From assembly GCF_000003815.2 (NCBI RefSeq), contig NC_049982.1:33213494-33277493 (forward strand): DNA of 64,000 nt, in the 5' to 3' direction. The notes below the pieces were generated by a model. That model was not told the origin of the DNA and made no database searches. It worked only from the letters and a program-made list of their open reading frames with translations. The DNA comes from Branchiostoma floridae (taxonomy: Eukaryota; Chordata; Leptocardii; Amphioxiformes; Branchiostomatidae). The first letter of the stretch is position 1. Each line of letters begins with the position of its first letter. The translations under genes and the position numbers were made by a program. Of the stretch, positions 14,744-27,009 are shown piece by piece.

Positions 14744-15961
14744 TTACAGCTTTTGTGACTTTGTTACCAAGCATATTGAAATCCCCATACAGACTTATTA
14801 GTGATTGGGAACGTAGGAGGCACTCGTCATAGCTGGCTAGACAACTGTTCTCTGTCACTCAGTGCCAGGCACTATCAGAGTGCCCCAATGTTTGACCTTA
14901 TAAGCTTTCCATCGCATTAGATTACAGGTACCGGTTGTAGCACACAGAACTTCACAACTACCTGGCCCGAATTTCCAACTGTTTTTGATATGACTGTCTG
15001 GAGCCAAGGTCCTCAAAAAGTCCTGGTTTGTAAACCAGTGATGTGTTTAACAATTCCACATTCTTGTTTTTCATCTTCACATGGAAAGCCAGCATTGTAG
15101 GGAACTGAACATTGAACGCGTAAAGGTAATATCTCGCTGCACTTTGGGTATTGGTGCGTCACTGTGGGGTTCGTCATCACAGATGAACCTTCACGGAACC
15201 TAGAGGTATACCGCTACGGACTCTCTCTACTCGCTGTACGGGGTAAGCCGTGTCGCCCGTACTGGCTCGTACGGGGGGCGAATCAGTGCACAGACCGATA
15301 GCAGAGAAAGTTCAATATGCACCAAGAGTTCTACGGCGTGTTTGTGCTCCCAAATCCGTTGGATTCCGTACGATTTCGTACGGGGGCGGTTCTTACCACG
15401 TACCTTCCAAAAGATCGCCCACGTGCGGCTGGTTGTGCCCTTACAAATGTAGCTTAACACACCAATATGAATAAAATAGAGATAAAATTGCAGAATGACG
15501 TACATTTTGTAGGTCGAGGATACAAAGTTTAGTTATAAACGTCCAATATACCTTAGTTAATTGAAAGCTTAAACTCTTTAAATCTTTGAAATAGGATGAA
15601 TATCAGGCTATAATTTTCGCACAAAATGTGTTTCAAAACGAAAAAGAAAACAGATATTCTGGCATCCAGTAAAGTTGGCCGTCTACCTCCAAAAAGTAAA
15701 CAAACACACCTAATATGTTACGTTGTTAATAGAGTGTTGGATGACTGGTTGTTATTTGAAAATCAACAAACTCACAGGCAATGACCGGTAGTTATCATCA
15801 TTACGGTAGCACCTTTATGTCCAGGTAACGTTAGCAAAAGCAGTGTCTGACAATTGCAATTCATTCCTGTCTGATGGATTAAAAGCGTCACCTAGCATTC
15901 ATCATTAAACTGCAAGAATTGCGTTCTGGCATAGCCAAAAAGCACTTTGTTGTACACTTTG
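14744..15961. other. Non-coding stretch
   Basis: A partial MITE end lies at about 15140-15180 (TTGGTGCGTCACTGTGGGG). Nothing else recognised. Confidence 0.4.
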
Positions 15962-15999
<38 letters not shown>

Positions 16000-16173
16000 G
16001 TGCTTGTGTCCGTGCCTATGTGTTGTGTTGTGTGTTTGTGCGCGCTCGCGCGCGTGTGTGTGTATGTTTCTGTGCTTTTGTGTGTGTGGTGTTTCTGTGC
16101 GTTTGTGTGTGTGTTTGTGTGCGTTTATGTGCGTGTGTGCGTGCGTGTTTATGTGTGTATGTTTGTGTGCGTT

Positions 16174-16209
<36 letters not shown>

Positions 16210-16497
16210 GGTAAGTTTGTGTGTATGTGCGTGTGTTCGTGTTCTGTGTTTGTGCGCGTGTGTTTGTGTGCGTTTATGTGTGTGTGCCGGTTTGTGTGCG
16301 TTTATGTGTGTGTATGTGCGCGCGCGTTTGTGTGCGTTTGTGTATGTTTGCATGCGTTTGTGTGTGTGTGTGCACATGTGTGTGTTTATGTGTGTGTGTG
16401 CGTGCGTGTTTATGTGTTTGTGTGTGTTGGCACGTTTATGTGTGTGCATGTTTGTGTGCGTTTATGTATGTGTATGTGTATTTGTGTGTATGTGTGA
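15962..16497. repeat. (TG)n-derived low-complexity tract
   Basis: About 535 bp of TG dinucleotides interrupted by TGCG, TTTATG and CGCGCG. It is open in most frames on both strands, giving false Cys/Val-rich and His/Thr-rich ORFs. CG-alternating parts could adopt Z-DNA. Confidence 0.95.
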
Positions 16498-16510
16498 TAT
16501 TAGATACAGA

Positions 16511-18560
16511 TACACATAGCCGAATTTAGCTCCCGAACACCAGCCGACCCTTAGCCGACTCAGGTCGGCTGGTGTTCGGGAGCAGTCTGACCACGCCTAT
16601 CTTTTAGCGCCGAACATGTCCCGAACATGTCCCAACCATCTCCCGACCAGTAAATGACTTACTCTCGACTGTGTCCCGAATGCTAATTAACCTATTACCA
16701 ACCATACCGACCTCTAGCCGCAGACTGCCGAATCACTCCTGACTGATTCCCTACCGATTGTGACCCTCTTAAGCCCCCTTTACAAATCAATAATCTAGCT
16801 CGGCCTAGTTGTTGCCGAGCTCCAAATGGACATTTTCGGCCGGAGTATGACCGGCGTTTGGGCGATTATGAGGGCCTCGACCGATTTTTAGCAGCTCGGT
16901 CGGCGTTTGCGGGGCACTTGCAGCTGCGCTTAATTTCAGCGAGGCCTCGGCGGCGAGTGTTGAGCTCGGAGAGCTCGTCAATGGGTTGCCTGTAGCTCGA
17001 CCGGAGCTTGTCCGAGCAATGGCCAAGACTTGGCCAATACTCGGGAGGCTACCCTACGTTTTTTTACTCTTTTTTTTCGGTCGGAGTTTGCCCGAACTCT
17101 TCGGCCTCGCGCCAGACTCGTTCGGGCTTCCTGCAATAGCCGGACGATATTCCGTCCAACTTTTAACAAGTTTAGCTTGCTTTGGGCGAGCTTTGTGCTG
17201 GTGTCGCTGGGAGCTTGGGAGGGCTCCGGCAGAATTTTAAATGTCACCTAATCAATTTTTAAATTGATTACCTGTGTTGAACACGTGCCTTTGTTTTGGG
17301 CTTTCATCTTAAGTAAAGTTTGTTCCGAAATATAAGATAAATAAAGACTACTGTATGCACTTTTCTACGAAAGCTGCGTACAGTTAATAATGTAAGACGT
17401 TTGGACACCAAGACAGTACTTCCTATTCATTTTTTGCTATAGCTTTGAATGTGTGAGATCACATATAATTCTTCATGTCTGATGGCTTCCAGTCTAAAAC
17501 TCGGACGGCTCTTGCTGGCCTTCGCTCGAGGTTCGCCCAAGGCTCGCCCGAGGTTCGCCCGAGTTAAGCTTTGTCAAAATTATTGTATTATGCTGAATAA
17601 GACTGGTCTGTTCACTTTGTGGCTCTTGTGGTAGTTTTTGGATTGGTGTATCACAACATTCCTGTTGATAGTATCGTTTTCAGTGTGTTCATTCACCCCA
17701 CTCAGGTCCTACATATATCCCGCAACTCAGAAATTAAATTTTACACAAATACTCAGCTTTTTACAAGGTTTGTCAGTTCTGACTTCGTCCATGTTCAAGA
17801 CATAAAAAATCTCATTAACAAATTATAATCAGTTGTGTTGGACGGACGTCGGACGGGCTCCGTCCATTTGTAAAGGGGGCAGATTTTCAGCGAAAAATAC
17901 AGCCGATACTCGGGCGATGTTGAAATTCGGCGAGCTCTGGCCGATCTACAAATTCGGCCGGCGTCCGCATGAATTGTAAAGCCGGCTTTACGACTTGAAA
18001 TGGACATAATCAGCGATTTTCTAAAAAGTAGCCATTTTCATTTTTCATCAAAATAATCCTTTCTTCTATTATGTAAACATCACCAAGAGATCAAATTTGG
18101 ATCACAGATAGCTCTAATATGGTATTTATGCTTGTTTTTGCTTTTGGCTGGATGTCGGTCGTGTGAAGTTCGGGGGTGATTCGCCTACGCCCTGGTAATG
18201 GTAATTTTTCTTGGGATTGAGTTAGCAGAGGTTTGTCTACGGGTTTCGGGTGAATCGTTGGTAGGTTGAAAACAAGCGGGGAGTATTTATCAGTGTTTAT
18301 GGCTTGGTTAAACAGTTAAAATTTGACTGCTGAGTTACTCCCGAACACCAGCCGAACACTAGCCGACCATGCCGAACACCAGCCGACCACCAACCGACCC
18401 ATTCCAGACCAGCCATTCAGAGCCGAATGTTTTGAACAGCCGAACACCAGCCGACTCACCCGAACGCCAGCCGACTTACCCGAACGCCAGCCGACTAGCT
18501 CCCGAATCACTCCGAAACCATAGTCGGGAGAGAGTCGGGAGCCAAATTCGGCTATGTGTA
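16511..18560. mobile_element. 2-kb DNA element with hairpin end and nested insertion
   Basis: Ends TACACATAGCCGAATTT and AAATTCGGCTATGTGTA are inverted. Just inside the left end, CTCCCGAACACCAGCCGACC and its exact complement form a hairpin (16530-16583). The other end holds many CCGAACACCAGCCGAC copies. Related copies are at 41870-42270 and 57809-58500. No transposase is seen, so it is non-autonomous. The right-flank sequence up to about 18650 is also present at 26850-26920. Confidence 0.75.
16774..17881. mobile_element. Nested 1.1-kb inverted-repeat element
   Basis: Ends GCCCCCTTTACAAAT and ATTTGTAAAGGGGGC are inverted and sit inside the 16511-18560 element. The inside is rich in GCTCGGCC/CGGCCGAGC motifs. 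No coding potential is seen. Confidence 0.65.
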
Positions 18561-18839
18561 ACCTAGGCATTAGAAACACGGCCCATCCCCCGGGCATTTC
18601 CTTCTTAATAGGGCACATGTATAACGTCGTACAATGAGGCACATGCAGAGAGAATGTGGAGAAATGACCCTTTCATATACCATTCCATTCACCAATAAGA
18701 CACAGGCAAGACTATGTCGTATGAATAGCTATTACCTCTATGACAAATGGACCGTCTGTCCGTGTGTGTGTTAATGTTTAGTTTCCGAATGTTTGTGGTA
18801 AGCATTAAGTTTACAACTTCTGGATAAATTGTAATGATA

Positions 18840-19350
18840 TTATGTATGTCGATCGGGATTTGGAAAGCAAAGGTCAAGTTTGATTTTGGCCCTCCTAGTT
18901 TGTGACCTTGGTAAGTCTGTATTAAATTTTGTATCATTTGTCCGTGGATGCAATGGTCTTGATATTTTGGTGGCAGCTAGCCTTTGTTGGAAGAGAGAAG
19001 CTGTGTCGGTTTTGCCACCTAGCAGCTTGCTCTGGCACTGCAGGTGCATGTTTTACTAAAGAACTAAACAAAATTTCCATGATATTCAGTATGCAGGTAG
19101 TTTCCATAGAGATGTACACAATGACATGACGATTGTGCAAATTAGGACATGATTTGCATAATTAAGACAAAAATTCTGTAATTTTGGCGTTTTCCATGAT
19201 TGGCCTTGATGCATAGCAGGTGACAGATACCCATTATGGACATAAGAGTGTAATGTGCATAAATTTGAAAGTGTAATAATTCCATAGTGGTAAATAGTAT
19301 GGATTACCGACTTGAATGGCGTGTGTAAGCTTAGATTGATGTAATTTTTC
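18840..19350. repeat. Octamer-rich dispersed repeat, partial copy
   Basis: Contains the GGCCCTCCTAGTTTGTGACC and GATTTGCATAATTA motifs of the family. The remainder of 18561-19791 shows no gene. Confidence 0.55.
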
Positions 19351-19791
19351 ATAAGTCTTTCTTACACTGTTTTAAATTTGATAAGGTAGAATAGACTTGA
19401 TAAAGATGTTTACAAGCAAAACTAACAGTTTCCCACCTTTCCCCGATTTTTAATTGCAAATGCGCTGAAAAGAGCCTAAATCTTATGACGTGGACGTTTC
19501 CTCTTTTGGTATCTTGAATTTTTACGTATCGCTAGTGACGTCAGTTCAAACAAACGAATGTGAATCGACCATGAGTCATCAACTGCCTTGATTAAATCCG
19601 GCTTTCATTTCTCGAATTCCAGCTATGAAACTGTTATTTCTTTTAAAACATCCATGTAGAATACATTGGACCCTAAAATGCAGCGGATTGTTATCTTGGA
19701 TTCTTTTCGTGTCATCACAGTGACTTCGGATAAACACACAAATTACTAAGAAATGATCATGCTTCATGAACTGCCGTAATGGCCGAGAGGA

Positions 19792-21698
19792 TTATATGTT
19801 TGATTTGAAATCAGGAGGACCATCACCACCATCAGCAGTTTGATATACTCCTCCTGTCCCGCCATCAGCGACTTGATCTGCTTCTCCTGACTCACCATCG
19901 ATATCTTGGTCTGCTCCTCCCAACCAACCATCAGCGACTTGTTCTTTTCCTCCCAACCAACCATCAGCGACTTGTTCTTTTCCTCCCAACCAACCATCAG
20001 TGACTTGTTCTTCTCCTCCCAACCAACCATCAGTGACTTGTTCTTCTCCTCCCAACCAACCATCAGCGACTTGTTCTTCTCCTCCCAACCAACCATCAGT
20101 GACTTGTTCTTCTCCTCCCAACCAACCATCAGTGACTTGTTCTTCTCCTCCCAACCAGACATCAGCGACTTGTTCTTCTCCTCCCAAACAACCATCAGTG
20201 ACTTGTTCTTCTCCTCCCAAGCAACCATGAGTGACTTGTGCTTCTCCTCCCGAACAAGCATCAGCGACTTGTTCTTCTCCTCNNNNNNNNNNNNNNNNNN
20301 NNNNNNNNNNNNNNNNNNNNNNNNNNNNNNNNNNNNNNNNNNNNNNNNNNNNNNNNNNNNNNNNNNNNNNNNNNNNNNNNNNNNNNNNNNNNNNNNNNNN
20401 NNNNNNNNNNNNNNNNNNNNNNNNNNNNNNNNNNNNNNNNNNNNNNNNNNNNNNNNNNNNNNNNNNNNNNNNNNNNNNNNNNNNNNNNNNNNNNNNNNNN
20501 NNNNNNNNTCCTCCTGTTCCATTACCAGCGACTCGTTCTACTCCTCCTGTTCCATTATTAACGACTTGTTCTGCTCCTCCTGTTCCATTATTAGCGACTT
20601 GTTCTGCTCCTCCTGTTCCATTATTAGCGACTTGTTCTGCTCCTCCTGTTCCATTATTAGCGACTTGTTCTGCTCCTCCTGTTCCATTACCAACGACTTG
20701 TTCTGCTCCTCCTGTTCCATTATTAACGACTTGTTCTGCTTCTCCTGTTCCATTATTAGCGACTTGTTCTGCTCCTCCTGTTCCATTATTAGCGACTCGT
20801 TCTGCTCCTCCTGTTCCATTACCAGCGACTTGTTCTGCTCCTCCTGTTCCATTATTAGCGACTCGTTCTGCTCCTCCTGTTCCATTATTAGCGACTTGTT
20901 CTGCTCCTCCTGTTCCATTATTAGCGACTTGTTCTGCTCCTCCTGTTCCATTATTAGCGACTTGTTCTGCTTCTCCTGTTCCATTATTAGCGACTTGTTC
21001 TGCTCCTCCTGTTCCATTATTAGCGACTTGTTCTGCTCCTCCTGTTCCATTATTAGCGACTCGTTCTGCTCCTCCTGTTCCATTATTAGCGACTTGTTCT
21101 GCTCCTCCTGTTCCATTATTAGCGACTTGTTCTACTCCTCCTGTTCCATTGCCAGCGACTTGTTCTGCTCCTCCTGTTCCATTACCAGCGACTTGTTCTG
21201 CTCCTCCTGTTCCATTATTAGCGACTTGTTCTACTCCTCCTGTTCCATTGCCAGCGACTTGTTCTGTTCCTCCTGACTCACCATCAGTGACTTGTTCTTC
21301 TCCTCCTGACTCACCATAAGCGACTTGATCTGCTCCTCCTGACTCACCATAAGCGACTTGTTCTTCTCCTCCTGACTCACCATCAGCGACTTGATCTGCT
21401 ACTCCCGACCAACCATCAGCGACTTGTTCTTCTCCTCCTGACTCACCATAAGTGACTTGTTCTTCTCCTCCTGACTCGCCATCAGTGACTTGTTCTTCTC
21501 CTCCTGACTTACCATCAGCGACTTGTTCTGCTCCTCCCGACCAACCATCAGTGACTTGTTCTTCTCCTCCTGACTTACCATCTACTCCACCGTTTTCATC
21601 GACGTCTCCCTTATCTTCACCCATTTGCTTTTCTCCTCCCCATTCCTGTCTGAAGTCTTCCCCTTGGTCTAACAGCCAAGCGCCGTCATCTTCATAAT
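19792..21698 (-). CDS. Paralogue A terminal exon, 11-residue repeat domain
   Basis: The exon opens after CCAATAG with DYEDDGAWLLDQGEDF, then enters a 33-bp array and ends GPPDFKSNI-stop. About 45 units are visible around the gap at 20283-20508. The core is GGxEQV. Three blocks are seen in protein order: units ending DGES/DGWS, units ending NNGT or GNGT, then units ending DGWL. The NGT in the middle block is an N-glycosylation sequon, present in about 22 units. The unit is a multiple of three bases and lacks stops in several frames, so long false ORFs appear on both strands; only this frame joins to the upstream exons. Confidence 0.85.
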
Positions 21699-24600
21699 CT
21701 ATTGGAAACAGATGAACATTTGAGCAATTGCTATTCAAACACAAAACAATGTAGGATATATGTCTCAATAACAGTGTTCAAGTATAGCATAGTCATTTTC
21801 ATGAGAATGACATCTGCTACTATGACACCAAACACTGGCGAAATTTGCTGTTACTCTGCAGTCTTTCGAAAACACTGACTTAAGGCTTCTTAAAAGATTT
21901 ACCCCAAAAAGAGTCCTCTTCCGATACGTTGACGCCTAGCTTCTTGAAGAAATGGTTCGTCCTCGCGTATTTGTCTTCTTCTTCCTCATCTATAGCTTCC
22001 TCTGCTGCCTCATCAAGCCATGGATCCTCTGTACAACAAAGCGCACGGCATGATCCATCGTTTGATGTTGTGCTGAGTCACAGCCATAAACACTAAGTAT
22101 AGATACCGTATACAAGTATACATGTATAGCTATTGCATTATTAAATCCACACGTTCGACTAATTGGGGAAATCTTTCGGACAAAACAACAGTTTTACATC
22201 TCGATCCGCATGGAAACTCGTTCTTGCGCTAGCTTAACATGGAAACTCGTTCTTGCTGTTAAGCTGATTAAGCTTCTTAAAAGATTTATCCCAACAATAG
22301 TCCTTAAAACAGCTTAACAGCATCCCAAAAAGGAATGATGGCAGATCTTGCCTATTCAGTTACGTTATATAGACCATGATCAAGTATACACGGGTCCTAA
22401 ATATAGTAGACCTTATAGAGTTTTTCTCTGACCCAAACACAAAAGGAAAGGTAGTCCTACCAATCGTTAGCCTAATTCAGTTTCATTTAAAGACGTTACA
22501 AGCAAATAACGAAACGAAATACTTCTTTTCCTAGCCCCCATAGCAGGCTCCCTGGGGCCTTTGTGCTCATAATACACTTTTGCTGGCCATTCCTTTTTGT
22601 ACTGGGTCGCTGATTCACCGGCCTTTGCTGATCTATTGGCCCCGCGGATCAGCAAAGGCCGGCAATCAGCGACCCAGTACAAAATGAAATGGCCAGCAAA
22701 AGTGTATTGTGAGCCAGAAAAGGCCCCAGAGAGCCTGCTATGGAGGCTATTCTTTTATTCTTTTCCCACCTTGCAGTAAGTATTCTGGAACATTTGCTCC
22801 AAGATGGTTCCAAAACTTTTTCTCCTCTTCTAGACCTTCCTCCCCCGGATCCAGCTCCGTTAGGTTCTTGTCTTGCCATTCGTTATCTAGTGTAATAAAT
22901 AGCAGGATAAAGGCTCGAATTTCTTTGTTGTTTTTTCTCTCAAATTTGCAAAGTCCCACTTGATATGAAGCAAATAAGAGGCACAATCAACACTGTCACC
23001 ATTTCCCGCAACACCTATAATTCTAATGTTTTATGAAAGATCCACCACAACATTAGTATTGGTTGATGGCTCAGGATAAACTTTAGCCACGGATAAAATA
23101 TTAATGGCAAATGTTACAAACACGCACTGTAAAACAGTACCGCTAATCAACAGAGGTGATAACATATACATAGTCGAAGATATGTTCACTTTGTCTTTTG
23201 TATCTGTATGATTTGCTATATTTATTTTAGACCAACGTTCACAACAACCTCCAAGTCAACACAATAACTGGCAGCTACCAAAAAAGTGGCCTGGATGCTG
23301 GAATTCCGAAAGTCAAACTCACCAATTTTGCTGTCTATAGCGTTGCGGATTTCGTTTATCTCGTCTAATAAGGCCCTGGCTTGCTCTTCGCCGAAAGTAT
23401 CGAAGAGAAGGGCTCGAACTGTGTGGAAGCAAGGGGAGTCATGCATTTTGATTTGTATCTTCATTAAAAAAAATACACATATTCATTGTTAGCCATAATC
23501 GATTTCTGAATGATTAGATTGTCTAGATTCACCTTTATGATACAGTACACCATAAATATGTCTAATTTGATATAGATGTAGTAGAAGGTATTTTCAACTT
23601 ACACCGCTGTTGTAGATCTGGCGGCAGGTTCATCACGTCTGTAGCAAGCTCTTCTATTCCATACTGTGTTTTTTCATCTGAAAGAAAAGAAAGCATGACA
23701 GGTCACCAATACATGAAATCACGGGACACCTCTTCATACCTTTGGAGACAGTCAATCTATCTTTCAATCAATCGATATGTATCGATACATTCCAATCTCT
23801 ATAGTTTGTCATTGTCGTGCTGGATGGTCAATCCTGAATCTTGCTAGGCAAATTTGAATTTGCCATTATGTGATTTCAGTCACATGATCATGACCATTGG
23901 GCACATGCAAATTTATTGAATTTACCAACATTGCGCATTGCAATATCAATCATTTTCGATTTGACTTTGGCAGGGACAGGGTCAGCGGAATTTTGAGACG
24001 ATCGCGACAACGTTTCTTGGTGAGAAAGATAAGTGGGTATAGAAATCATTTGTAACTGAAAACATTTTCTCTATAGTGGCCACCTGTCTATAGCGGCCAC
24101 ATTTCTCCAGCCCCTTGAGTGGCCGCTATAGACAAGTTTGACTGTACATACATGTACTGGTAGTAGTTTCCGCACACCTTCTTCCATTGGGTCCGCTCCG
24201 GTCTCCACGTCCTCAACCACAATTTCAAACGCCTCCGCCTCCTCCTCGTCTACCCATAATTCCTCTGCTAGGTCATCGATCTCTAGAACAAAGAATAGTT
24301 TCGCGATTCTGTCAATGATTTGATAATGGCACCTATGTTCATCTACTAGAATTCTTTCAGAAAAAACATGGGGGGTGCGTCTTGTCTGCCACATCTGGTA
24401 AATACCAGAAATAGTAAATACCTTAAATTTTGTATTTGACTCTACACACTGTATAGTGGATGAGTGCTTCAGTGTCCACTAGTGTAGTTTCCGGCAGGGT
24501 TTGGAAACTTCATAGCCTGTAGATGTAATATTACCGATTTGTAAGCATTCTAGTGGCTTTTCATAAAATACTGAATCAACACCGAAGGCTTCCAAAAATG

Positions 24601-26780
24601 GCTAACGTTCATAGGATGTTTAGACTTTTGTAAACATGACACAGAACATCATAAGCACGCTATAAGCACTATAACGACAAAGCACATTTACCTGGCAGTT
24701 CACTCATGTAGATTCGATATGCTTCATCGAAGATCTGCTGGGTTGCCTCCTCGCCCATTCTTTTGATGAATACTGACTTAACTGAAACAGGAAGTACATT
24801 CATAGCGAAGTTTCTAAAATAAAGATGTCTATATTTACATACGAGGTACAAAGCAATCGCTTTCAATATATTCTATTTAGACTAAAGGAAATATCTCAGA
24901 GGGACAGGTGTGTTCACCATAAACCCGACGCTGCTTCGCTTCTCTAACATAATAAACTCCTACGTAACAAAGGTCAGGCGAAGCAGCTGTAAGTATTGTT
25001 GCCGCAAAATTCGCTGAGTGATGATTAGTCATACAAATGGCATGTGTTTAGAGTGCTCACCTCTCTCAAGCTCCTCGTCGCTGAGAACCTGTAATCTTTC
25101 AAAAACTTGCATCACCTGTAGACGGAACGGAACGTCTGTGGAGAGAAATTTAGAACTGTTGCTTGATTCACTGAGCAATCTGATAGCAGAACACTACCCT
25201 GCCTCACTTTATTACAGTCAACCCAGTACAGATGACAACGTCTCCAATGTAACCACGTTTTGGTGTAATTTTCCCCATGGATACAAGCATTGATACACCG
25301 CAAGTACCGAAGACTGTGGTATTATCATGTTTTCTAGTAACCATGTAAATCCAACCATGGATATCATTTGATATTGATGTCCGCCCTGTCCATCAACTCG
25401 GTTGAAAGTCCTACCGTGAAAGTGGCGAATTGATAATTTGCATAGTCAACATCTTATCATGTCAATCATCACTTAAGCTGTCTACATGCCAAACAAAAGT
25501 CATGAGGGCCCCTTCGTGAACCATGTTGCTTCAAAATCTTTTAATCCCCCCCTGCCGTTCCATAAAAGCCACCTAGGAGCCCAACCCTGTGCAATGTCAT
25601 GACCATTGCATGTCCAGAGCACAGAGCAGAGACACCAAAACCAGAAGTCTTATCGCAGTACTATGGCAAACCACAAGGGGCCGTAATCTAGTAATTTCTT
25701 TCCTTAACCAACACCTACCATGTAAGAACATACTAGATAACTAACTTGCACACAGACACACAAACACACAACTCCGAACACATACCATTTTTGAGAAAGG
25801 TAACGGAGAAACCTACTGTCATTTTCGTGGTCCGTCTTCCCCTCCTCGTCGTCGATGAGTTCTTTGAAAACCTCCTCGTCTTCATCACTGAGGTTGTAGT
25901 CGTCTTTTAATGTTTTTATCACTGTAGGAAATTAGGAACCAATCGGTAGACAAAACTAATTCTGCTGATGCTTAACAGATGGAATGAATGAATAGCACGA
26001 TTACATTGGCACTTGTCTTTTGATCCGTGTGGTATTATTTAGCTATTTTTAAATTTTCTTCACCAATATTTTCATCTTTAATCGAAGCAGTTATCTGTGA
26101 TTAATAGTGCACGTAAAAGCTCGAACAGTGCATGTAAATGGCGCTCCACTGTTGTGGCATCATGTATAACTACACCCCATAATATCATCGGCGAAGGCTG
26201 CAACAACATCATACTCATGACTACACAATCAGTGACCTGTGCTGCCTTCTAAATGCCCTGTAGATCGTCTAAACCCTCGTAGACTTATTGCTAGTCGTGT
26301 TGAAGCTTTCGTCTTTCTTTCAGAAACAAACACGCTTGGCGTGACACAAACCCGCAGAAGGGAAGTGAACTGTGACAAAATTGTACATGTATACTCAATA
26401 ATGGTAAATTGCCGTGAAGAAGGACTGTCCTAGAAAGGTCACATATCTCGAAGGCACGTCCGCCATGATGGAAAATAACTTTGTAGGATACAAATTCATA
26501 TTACTTGGAAAACTTAAAGTGAAGTTATGTAACAGTGGTCTAGTTATATCAAAACGTTCTCAAATCAACTAGCTTCTTGCCATGTCATTCCCTCAATCTC
26601 TGATATAACTAATCCACAACTACATAACATCCTACGTGATAGTTCACCTGGATAACAAGATGTTTACTCACGTTGCTGTTCATTTTCCTCCCCCGACTGG
26701 GGGACTGGGATGCAGTGAACACTTTGTAGGACACACAGGGCCAAAATAACTATCAGGTGAAACTTCATTATCACTGCCAT
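19792..26780 (-). CDS. Paralogue A: secreted acidic protein with duplicated helical module and long 11-residue repeat tail
   Basis: Ten coding exons, read on the minus strand: 26672-26780, 25817-25921, 25061-25135, 24692-24781, 24178-24282, 23603-23677, 23323-23418, 22770-22886, 21903-22028, 19792-21698. Each internal exon has AG/GT borders, all introns are phase 1, and the sum (2805 bp) stays in frame, giving about 934 residues including about 75 lost in a gap. Exon 1 encodes a signal peptide (MKFHLIVILALCVLQSVHC follows an upstream in-frame Met, so either Met could start). Exons 2-4 and 5-7 are two versions of a charged, probably helical module. Exons 8 and 9 carry KFWNHLGANV and HFFKKLGVNV. 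Exon 10 is a repeat array. The product is predicted to be secreted and very acidic. I do not recognise the family and assign no function. Introns hold an octamer-repeat fragment (about 25440-25790) and a foldback element. No polyadenylation signal is convincing. Confidence 0.85.
19900..21590. repeat. 33-bp coding minisatellite of paralogue A
   Basis: Tandem 33-bp units run nearly head to tail, with a sequence gap at 20283-20508 that is probably an assembly failure caused by the repeat itself. The plus-strand unit looks like tcctcctgttccattattag followed by cgacttgttctgc. Neighbouring units are more alike than distant ones, which points to local expansion. True copy number is unknown. Confidence 0.95.
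22540..22741. repeat. Foldback element with about 94-bp arms
   Basis: The two arms are about 90 percent complementary around a loop of about 13 bases (TATTGGCCCCGCG). It lies in intron 8 of paralogue A, starting 28 nt after the exon 8 donor. Confidence 0.9.
26672..26780 (-). CDS. Paralogue A exon 1, signal peptide
   Basis: It encodes 36 residues plus one base. A hydrophobic core (FHLIVILALCVLQ) is followed by a short polar end and a likely cleavage site near SVHC-IP. The exon ends GAG-GAA-AAT-GAA-CAG-CAA-C before GTGAGT, a strong donor. The residue pattern EN(E)Q just before the junction recurs in exon 1 of B (GENQ) and, less exactly, C (QENT), which supports the start exon. The second Met (26768) has the more typical signal-peptide spacing. 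Confidence 0.85.
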
Positions 26781-26832
26781 AACAAACGTTGGGCCTGCAA
26801 CGTGTCAGCTGGCTTCGTAGGAGAGTAGAACT

Positions 26833-26849
26833 AACTAGTTTTTCAAGTT
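26833..26849 (-). promoter_or_regulatory. Candidate promoter element upstream of paralogue A
   Basis: On the gene strand this reads AACTTGAAAAACTAGTT, 53 bp upstream of the start codon. The same 17-mer with one change (AACTTGAAAATCTAGTT) lies upstream of paralogue B at 41610-41626. I see no TATA box at either gene. Confidence 0.4.
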
Positions 26850-27009
26850 ATTGTACGACGTTACATGTGTCCTATTGAGAAGGAAATGCCCGGGGGGATG
26901 GGCCGTGTATCTGACCTTACATGCACATTGTTATCTTGTGCCTCACGAAAAATGCCACAGTAGTAAACACGATGTACGCTACCCAGATGTGTGTGTATGT
27001 GTGTGCGTG

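Noticed and set aside
15892..16529. Long overlapping ORFs on both strands (Cys/Val-rich and His/Thr-rich)
   Set aside because: They are translations of a TG dinucleotide tract, open in most frames; no start context or splice support.
19906..21319. Plus-strand ORFs of over 350 residues across the 33-bp array
   Set aside because: Antisense or off-frame readings of the repeat; only the minus frame joining 21698 connects to splice-supported exons.
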